A stretch of DNA of 64,000 bases from Cordia subcordata (lineage: Eukaryota > Streptophyta > Magnoliopsida > Boraginales > Cordiaceae). Below the pieces are notes generated by a model. It was not told the origin of the DNA. It did not search any database and was given only the letters and a program-made list of their open reading frames with translations. Positions 57,353-64,000 of the stretch are shown here, in pieces; position 1 is the stretch's first letter, and each line of letters opens with the position of its first letter. A program made the translations under genes and the position numbers. The DNA is taken from assembly GCA_028554755.1 (NCBI GenBank), contig JAPTOF010000007.1:3938001-4002000 (forward strand), in the 5' to 3' direction.

Positions 57353-57660
57353 ACTTACCTTATAGTGAGAGATGTCTCCTCGTAGCATCTAAAATTTCAC
57401 AGGGTTTATAACGAAGTCGTAGGGTTTATATACTCGCAGTTTACAGTGACATTTTGGGAATGGGGAGTCCACTAAATGGGGCAAGACAAAGTGGAGGGGT
57501 TGTCCAATTTGGGTAAGATGATTGAAATGATGAATCTTAGAAGGAAATATTTTGTCCGCAAATGAAGTAGAAAATTAGATATGACTCCACGTTTCGAGTG
57601 GATTAAGATAATTAACCAAAAGTCAATTACCATAGTAAAATGCCTATTCCACTGCTCTAT
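57353..57660 (-). promoter_or_regulatory. Promoter and first exon of peptide gene F
   Basis: Minus-strand TATATAAA is at 57,425-57,432, followed by a leader with GTGAAATTTTAGATGCTACG and donor GTAAGT. The upstream block (plus-strand GGGGAGTCCACTAAATGGGG, TTTTGTCCGCAAATGAAGTA, CACGTTTCGAGTGGATTAAG) is the closest match to units B and C. Confidence 0.7.
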
Positions 57661-57935
57661 GATGTCAAAGCATATGTCCACAAGCATATTCTCTTTAAAG
57701 ATTCTTGGTAAATTATCGTTTTAGGATAGGGAAAAATGTATGATTGCATTTCATGATTGAAAGTTGCTGAATCATTTATGCCAGCGAATTTGTCTGGTGT
57801 GTTTGATGAAGGTGCGTATGTAATGCTATTAGCCATTAAACATGACCCCATTTTGCACGCTATGGTTAATCCAGCAGTGCTTCAAGCTTAGGGCTTTCTA
57901 GCTCTGGGAGAAAAATAAAATGCAGATTTTTGTGG

Positions 57936-57937
<2 letters not shown>

Positions 57938-57977
<40 letters not shown>
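57938..57977. repeat. (TA)n microsatellite
   Basis: About 40 bp of TA repeats at the position of the larger AT/AC/AT tract upstream of gene C. Confidence 0.95.
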
Positions 57978-57979
<2 letters not shown>

Positions 57980-58019
57980 CAATGAGTGCAATTGATAATA
58001 GGCAATTCTTGTAGATATA

Positions 58020-59110
58020 TGTTACTAAGTTGTTCCAAACAAAGCCTTACTAATAAAGATATTTTGTCTTTTTATTTTATTAAAAGAAATTAAAATTCCT
58101 CAATACATAGGTACACTAGGTACACAACACACTTAAATTTTTTGCATATTTTTTTCTTTTTTATTTTATTTATAGAAAACTATAATCCCCCAATATAAAG
58201 ATATACTGCACGTTACACTATAAAATTTTTCCTTTTTATGTTTTTGTCTTTTTAATTGTTTTTTTAAGAATTATACTCCAAATACATATATAGAAACACT
58301 ACATATTACCTCACAAAACTGTGTATATTTGTCTTTAAATTTTATTAAAAAATTATAATCCACAAATACATAGACAAATTACACATTACACTATATTTTC
58401 CTTATGTCTATCTTTTTATTTTATTAAAAAAAATATAATATCCTAAAATATATAGACACCACAAGTTACACCATAAATTTTTTAATGAGTCTACACATGG
58501 TAGTGGTATTTTTTTAAATAGGTTATTTCTTTTTCAAAGTATATGCATGACAAGCTCAAAGGTGTTGGGCGTCAACTGGAGGGTTGGATATTTTAACATA
58601 GGCAAACAACTTGGTCACTCCCGTTCTTTTTATTATTTTGTATTTTTTTATTTTTAAATTTTGAGAGAAAATGCCTTTATATTTTAGGAGATTATATTTC
58701 TTTAATAAAATAAAAGGACTGATAAAAGAAAATGTAGTGCAATGTTTAGTTTGCCTATGTATCTGTAGATTATAATTTTTCTAATGAAATTTAAAGAGAA
58801 ATATACACAAAATTTTGTGGGGTGGTATGTAATGTTTCTATATTTGTATTGAGAGATTATAGTTTAAAAAAAATAAATAAATAAAAGATAAAAATATAAA
58901 AAAAAAAAAACTTTTGTAGTGTAATGTATAGTACATCTCTTTATTGTGGGGATTATAGTTTTCTATTAATAAAACAAAAAAGACAAAAATATTCAAAAAC
59001 TTTTAAGTATAATTGTAGTGTGACTATGTATTTAGTAATTTCAATTTCTTTTAATAAAATAAAAAAACAAAATACCTTTATTATTAAGGCTTTGTCTGAA
59101 ACAACTAAGT
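58020..59110. mobile_element. Foldback element with subrepeat arms, copy 2
   Basis: Collinear with 39,845-40,945 over its full length, including the spacer GGTGTTGGGCGTCAACTGGA. Since the outside flanks match too, it was copied with the block. Confidence 0.8.
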
Positions 59111-59440
59111 ACTATGGGGGAATCTGAAAAATATTAAAAAAAATTGTGGGAGAATTTGGATTTTAGCCAAGAACTCATGGGGAAAATGAAATTAACTCGT
59201 AAATATAGTAATAAAAACACTTTTGCATGAGTGTTGTAATAGGATTCCAGAGTGCCCAAGTTGCCTTGGCGGAACAAAATTTTGAGAATATTAATATTGA
59301 CATCAAACTTATTTTTAATATTAACTATAAATATAAAGATACATTAGAAAATAAGAGATTATATATGTATAATTTGGGATATTGATTTTTGATATGCTTT
59401 GCGCTTTGCAAAGTGATTTTGGTAAAATGAAAATGAATTC

Positions 59441-59471
<31 letters not shown>

Positions 59472-59765
59472 AATTAACTCCCAGCATTAATCCAATCTCC
59501 CATCCTCATTGAAATTTAAACTCAAGTCATTACTCCAAACAAAGGCAGTCTTGACCACTTGATCATCCCTATAAAACCCAAAAAATGAATAAATATTTAC
59601 CATCATAAAAATATAGTAATAACACAACCATGCATCTTTTCGTGCTCGCCTCCATACATACAAGAATAGATATTTTCCCAAAATCAGGTCATATACATAA
59701 CAAGATACACTCTTATTTATTTGACACGCAATGATTCTAAATAGGATCCAAGCATCAGACAACTA
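59111..59765. other. Flank of an empty array unit
   Basis: It matches the downstream flank of unit D (40,960-41,580), including the (CT)n(T)n run at 59,441-59,470. In the other block, gene D would follow about 250 bp further on; here it does not. Confidence 0.7.
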
Positions 59766-59940
59766 AATTACAGCCACCATATAGGCGGCAATAAAACTTC
59801 CTCTAAAAAGGGCATTACTTTTTCTAAAATCGCTATTAAGAAAGGTGTCACCTTTTTAAACCGTTGCTTGTATATAATTTTAAAATTCCTATCTATATAA
59901 TAAAATCACCACCTATATATTCTTGGTTATTTTATAGTGA
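59766..59940. mobile_element. MITE-like fragment R, single copy at a deletion junction
   Basis: It matches 41,585-41,745 (GGCGGCAATAAAACT, CACCTTTTTAAACCGTTGC, ATTCTTGGTTATTTTAT). It then continues as TGAATCATTTATGACCAGCA, which in the other block comes after fragment R copy 2, at about 43,200. Gene D and its promoter, about 1.45 kb, are missing between. Confidence 0.6.
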
Positions 59941-60259
59941 ATCATTTATGACCAGCAAATCGTTGTTTGTTTACTAGGACCTTGTGGCCAGAATTATGGC
60001 CAGCTAGATTGCTTTTGCTGAAGTGACATAAAATGATAATTAGGAAGACTATCATTGACATTAAAATGATAATAAGCATAAAGTATAATTTCGGGTCTTT
60101 AAAGTATTCTTTTGGTCGAAAATTTTCGTACTGATTCTTTGTTTCAGATTCTAGAATTATCTTCTTCTTTTTTTTTAATAAAAAGGATCAATAGTGATTC
60201 TCCACTTACTTCCTAACAAATTACTCAAACTCGAGATTTATAGATTCTAAGTTGGAATT

Positions 60260-60775
60260 ATCCTATCCTGTTGCCTAAAAAAGCTATTTAGGCCCCATCT
60301 CATCTAGCCTTGCGAAATACGAGTTTAATTCTGAGTAATAGCTCCACTTTGGCACTCGACAATCATACGGTAAATGTACAATGCAGGGATCAGACCATTA
60401 TTCGAGGGAGTCAAGCTGGCTGTGCAATATGGAATAACCAAGTTAGAAATCGAATCTGACTCACAAGTGTTGACACAGTGGTTAGACGGCAATAAACGTT
60501 CAAGTAGTGCCCTGCAGCCAATTACTGCTGAATGTAAGAGGATTATGGACAAGCATATATCTGGAGTTCTCTTTAAAACATGTTTAAACAGAAGCAAATA
60601 GATATACAAATTAGATGGCTAACTTTGGTCTGTAATTGCTAATTGTAGTACATTTTATAGAGGAACAGCCCCACCAACTCAGGATTTTACTAGGGGATGA
60701 TATGAGAGGAGTTTTTTTTCTTACGATTAGTACCATTGTAATTTGGCTTGGCCTCCAAAGAAAAATAAATGTACT
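60260..60775 (+). pseudogene. LINE 3'-end fragment (RNase H)
   Basis: The frame 60,374-60,601 reads IRPLFEGVKLAVQYGITKLE and IESDSQVLTQWLDGNKRSS, the RNase H end of the LINE family at 29,763-30,197, then IMDKHISGVLFKT. It ends TTTGGCTTGGCCTCCAAAGA with an A-run. It is a 5'-truncated insertion shared with 43,560-44,035 through duplication. Confidence 0.88.
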
Positions 60776-60861
60776 ATAAAATTTATATGAATGGTCAAAT
60801 AAGGCATTGATATTTTAACTTTATCCCTTAAGGATTATGACGATCTTAGCAAATGGAAAAT

Positions 60862-61589
60862 GGGAGAAAGATAATTTAGTCCCTAGATTTTGGAGAAATT
60901 CCCAAATAGGTTCCTCAATTATAAAAGATACCCATTTTAGTCTCTTAAGTTAATAAAACATTGTCAAAATTAATAGTAAGTCATTTCATTTGTTAGAAAA
61001 TCCAAAATATTCTTGAGCAACTTTTATATATATATTTAGGCTCCAGGTGTTTGCTAAAAAAAATTTTTATTTTCTGGTGTTTGATAGCACCTAAAAATAA
61101 ACACCAGAAAATTAGTCAAGTGGAAAACATTTTTGTTTAATGAAAAACTTTAGTTATAAATAAAGGAAAAAGTTTTTTAGTAGCCAAGATAATGAAAACA
61201 TTTTCTGCACAATAATTCTCTCTCTTTTTCTTCCACTAGGCCTACCCTCCCCTACCCCTATCCCTACCCTATGCCTTTAAAAAAATAAAAAGTAAAAAAT
61301 TAAAAATTTAATTTCGACTACTCTTTCAAAAGTTAGCCTAAAAATCATTAAGAGTAATTGAAATAAAGTTTTAAATTTTTACTCTTTTATTTATTTTTGT
61401 AAGGGGCAGGGTTACAAATGTGGGATGGTAGGCCTAGTGGAAGAAAAAGATAGAGAGTTACTGTGTAAAAAATATTTTTGTCTTCTTGGCCATCAGAAAA
61501 TTTCAACTAAAGTTTTTTGTTTACCCAAAAAATTTTTATTAGTTGACTAATTTTCTTGTGTTTATTTTTTGGTGCCACCAAATATCGGG
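60862..61589. mobile_element. Mutator-like foldback element, copy 3, cut by copia-4
   Basis: It starts GGGAGAAAGATAATTTAGTC and matches 44,129-44,880 up to GCCACCAAATATCGGG, where the end of the copia-4 LTR interrupts it. The last 200 bp or so of the right arm are absent. Confidence 0.8.
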
Positions 61590-61743
61590 ATATAGAAGAT
61601 TTTTAGGGTCACACCTAATTGGGTGTTTGTAATGTGTTATTTATACTAAAGGACATTACAATATTTTCCTTATATAATACAATTCTTTCCTTTGTATGAT
61701 ACAATCAGATCATTACAACATTAGGTAAGAATATATATTAATA
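61590..61743 (-). repeat. 3' LTR of copia-4 (approximate)
   Basis: Between the polypurine tract and the interrupted foldback arm lie about 154 bp with TATAAATAAC on the minus strand (about 61,650). The termini are degraded (no clear TG/CA), so both borders are estimates. Confidence 0.5.
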
Positions 61744-61750
61744 TGCCCCC

Positions 61751-63369
61751 TCAACCTGAGCAGGTTGAGAACACGGTAAGATTGCTCTTGAGTTCTTGAA
61801 AGGGAGTGGACGATAAAGCTTTTGTGAATATGTCTACAATTTGAGAACCTATGGGAATATATTTGAGCATTACATCACCTTGAGCAACCTTTTCCCTGAT
61901 GAAATGAAAATCATTTTCAACATGTTTCGTGCATGCATGAAGTATCGAATTTGTAGTGAGACACATGGCAGAGACATTATCACAATATAATACCACAGGA
62001 GATGGCACAAAGATGCGCAAATCACGTAAAAGTTGGCAGACCCAGTACGTCTCTGCTAAGGCATAGGCAAGTGCACGATACTCAGCATCTATGCTGGAAC
62101 GTGATACTGTGGGCTGCTTCTTGGATTGCCAGGAAACTAAGTTAGGACCAAGGAATAGTGAATAGCCAGTCGTGACCTTCTACTATCTAGACAACCTGCC
62201 CAATCAGCATCTGCATAGGCTACAATTGAAAAGTTAGTAGCAACTGTCAATGTTAACCCATGATCAAGAGTCCCTTGTAAGTAGCGAAGAATACGCTTTT
62301 CAAGTTGCAAGTGTGGAACTCTAGGGGAATGCATGAATTGATTCACAAGATTTACAGCAAAGGTAATATCAGGCCTAGTCAGGGTCAGATATTGTAAATC
62401 ACCTACCATACTGCAAAATTCCGTAGGATCCTCTAACAAATCACCATCATGAAGCAAGGAGGGAGACTTTGATGGGAAAGGAGTTTTGATTGGCTTGGCG
62501 GTGGACATAAAGAACCTTTGAAGTAAATCTTAGGCATATTTAGATTGATTTAAGACAAGAGAGGTGGAGGTGCGAGAAACATGAATACCTAGAAAATAGT
62601 GTAAATCCCCTAAATCCTTCATAGCAAAGGTGGAATTTAGGAGTTTAATAAATTCAAAAAGAAGGGAAGAAGAACTGCCAGTGAACACAATATCGTCAAC
62701 GTATAAAAGTAACACAAGCATACCATGCGATTTACAATAAACGAACATAGAGGGATCAGCAGAACTATAAGTAAACCTATGTGAGAGAATAAAGGAGCTA
62801 AATCTATGAAACCATGCCCGAGGAGCTTGTTTAAGACCATAAAAAGCCTTTTTCAGTTTACAAACATGAGTGGAATGTTAAGGATCAATAAAACCCTATG
62901 GTTGTTTCATATAGACGTCTTCAGTGAGATGACCAAGGAGAAAAGCATTTTTAACATCTAGCTGTCTTATCACCCAATTTCGACATATGGCAACAAATAA
63001 GATAGTACAAATAGTAATAGGTTTGACCACAGGACTAAAAGTTTCAGAGTAATCAATACGTGCCTGTTGATGAAACCCCTGAGCCACAAGTCGCACTTTG
63101 TACTACTCAACTGACCCATCAACATTGTACTTAACGCTGTAAATCCATTTACAGCCAACTAGATTCTTGGTTGGAGGTGGTGGGAGAAGCTCCCAAGTAC
63201 TATTTTGCAAAAGGGCATTAAATTTCTCTGCCATAGCTTTGCCCCATACAGGATGTTTAGAAGCAGTAGTAAAGGAAGTAGGTTCTCTCAGTTGAGTTTG
63301 GGAAATAAGTGATAAAATTTGTTTCTTTCTTTGAATGCCAGCTTTGGCTCGTGTTTGCATGGAGTGCAC
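61751..63369 (-). pseudogene. copia-4 reverse transcriptase and RNase H
   Basis: Reverse transcriptase motifs are WGKAMAEKFNALLQNSTWEL, GCKWIYSVKYNVDGSVE (then a stop), [40 protein letters not shown] and LLLYVDDIVFTGS (about 62,710-62,670), so the YVDD site is intact. RNase H follows with YADADWAGCLDSRRSR (about 62,215-62,170) and ends with YCDNVSAMCLTTNSILHACT and NDFHFIREKVAQGDVMLKYI. Stops and a frameshift near 62,140 break it. Confidence 0.92.
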
Positions 63370-63435
63370 ATTTGAGAGTATGATGGGAGGAGACGTACTA
63401 GAAGTAGGGAGCGCAATCGAGGGATAGGAGGACTC

Positions 63436-64000
63436 CTAGGCTAAGGTGGGGGACAAGGAAGGATAGGATACAACCAGCATCATGTGAGAGGAGGAAATTG
63501 GAATGTCAAGCAATGCAAGTGCATTGGGTAGTGGCAGCGCGACATTAGACTCAATGTGGGTACTGCTCGTGAATGCACTTAAATTTGGGGAGGTAGGGAG
63601 GAGAGACTGCGGTACATCTATGATTTGAATAGGGGAGGGAGAGGGGGAACTATGGCGGGAATGCTGAGATGCAAGAATAACATAAGGATAAGACTGTTCA
63701 TCAAAATAAACATGCCTACTAATGTAAGCACGGCCAGTAGTAGGATCAAGGCAACGATAACCCTTGTAATTTTGTGCAAAACCCAAAAAAATGCAAGGTA
63801 CGGACCTCAGTGCTAACTTATGGGGAGCATGAGCTGTAAGATTAGGAAAAAAAGCGCACCCAGAGGGAAGAAATTTATAATCTGGGGATTTGTGAAAAAT
63901 CATTTCAAAAGAAGATTTGTAAGAAAGAGTTGGTGAAGGTAGACAGTTTATTACAAAAACAGCAGTATAAACTGCATCTAACCAAAAAGAATGGGGCATG
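63436..64000 (-). pseudogene. copia-4 integrase C-terminal part
   Basis: The frame entering from the window edge reads MPHSFWLDAVYTAVFVINCL, HKLALRSVPCIFLGFAQNYK and GYRCLDPTTGRAYISRHVYF, the copia integrase tail, followed by a Ser/Pro-rich linker up to a stop at about 63,436. The integrase catalytic core lies outside the window. Confidence 0.9.

Larger units (their letters stand above)
61590..64000 (-). mobile_element. Ty1/copia element (copia-4), 3' part, runs off the window
   Basis: The minus strand shows the integrase tail, reverse transcriptase, RNase H, a polypurine tract GAGGGGGCA (inverse at about 61,743-61,751) and a short LTR (about 61,590-61,743). Stops near 63,102, 62,895, 62,877 and 62,529 and several frameshifts inactivate it. 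It sits inside the third Mutator-like foldback element, so it arrived after that element. Confidence 0.92.

Noticed and set aside
1..64000. CRISPR arrays, bacterial operons, phage genes, rRNA or tRNA genes
   Set aside because: The DNA is plant nuclear; direct repeats here are transposon or microsatellite in nature, and tRNA-like strings are only primer-binding sites of retroelements.

Overview
This is plant nuclear DNA, almost certainly from a dicot and probably a woody one. The evidence is intron-split genes with GT/AG borders, a plant alpha-carbonic anhydrase, a plant-type POT1 fragment, Ty1/copia, Ty3/gypsy and LINE elements with plant-type domains, many MITEs, and a very AT-rich background. 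I cannot name the species. Most of the 64 kb is transposon debris. The host content worth attention is a tandem array of small secreted-peptide genes on the minus strand, plus one carbonic anhydrase pseudogene.

Layout. 1-3307: 3' part of a decayed copia element with its 3' LTR. 3308-6600: unassigned DNA, an LTR-like stretch, and an N-terminal fragment of a telomere-binding POT1-like gene (minus, 5780-6142). 6596-7014: a hAT-type MITE with a perfect 8-bp target duplication. 7.7-12.1 kb: the remains of array unit A, whose gene is gone, mixed with MITEs. 12.5-18.9 kb: a foldback element and a minus-strand copia relic carrying two further insertions. 19.1-21.65 kb: a LINE-type relic with ORF1 only. 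22-25.26 kb: repeats that precede unit B. 25,259-36,420: a TE nest (plus-strand copia, minus-strand LINE, minus-strand gypsy fragment) standing where the unit B coding region should be. 36.4-47.3 kb: the promoter of unit B, then units C (gene 38,537-38,767), D (41,862-42,065) and E (46,397-46,654), with foldback elements between them. 48-51.6 kb: a Mutator-like foldback element and unassigned DNA. 51,769-53,598: the seven-exon alpha-carbonic anhydrase pseudogene. 54.06-61.59 kb: a second, rearranged copy of the B-to-D block, containing unit F (56,754-56,984) and an empty unit. 61.59-64 kb: a minus-strand copia that runs off the window.

The array. Units C, D, E and F each carry a TATA box (read as TATATAAA on the minus strand), a non-coding first exon, a 5'-UTR intron, and one coding exon for a peptide of 67-85 residues. 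The signal peptide and an adjacent ATNRKA segment are conserved. The C-terminus varies: C and F end in an identical cysteine motif, D has a variant of it, and E has no cysteines there. Units A and B keep promoter sequence but have lost the gene. Conserved secretion signal, variable mature end, tandem copying and loss together suggest a fast-evolving signalling or defence peptide family. I do not recognise the family, and its function is unknown.

The transposons explain much of the gene loss. The nest replaced gene B. The empty unit near 59.9 kb looks like recombination between two related repeats that flank gene D in the other block. Boundaries of degenerate repeats are approximate; boundaries with visible target duplications or LTR termini are close to exact.
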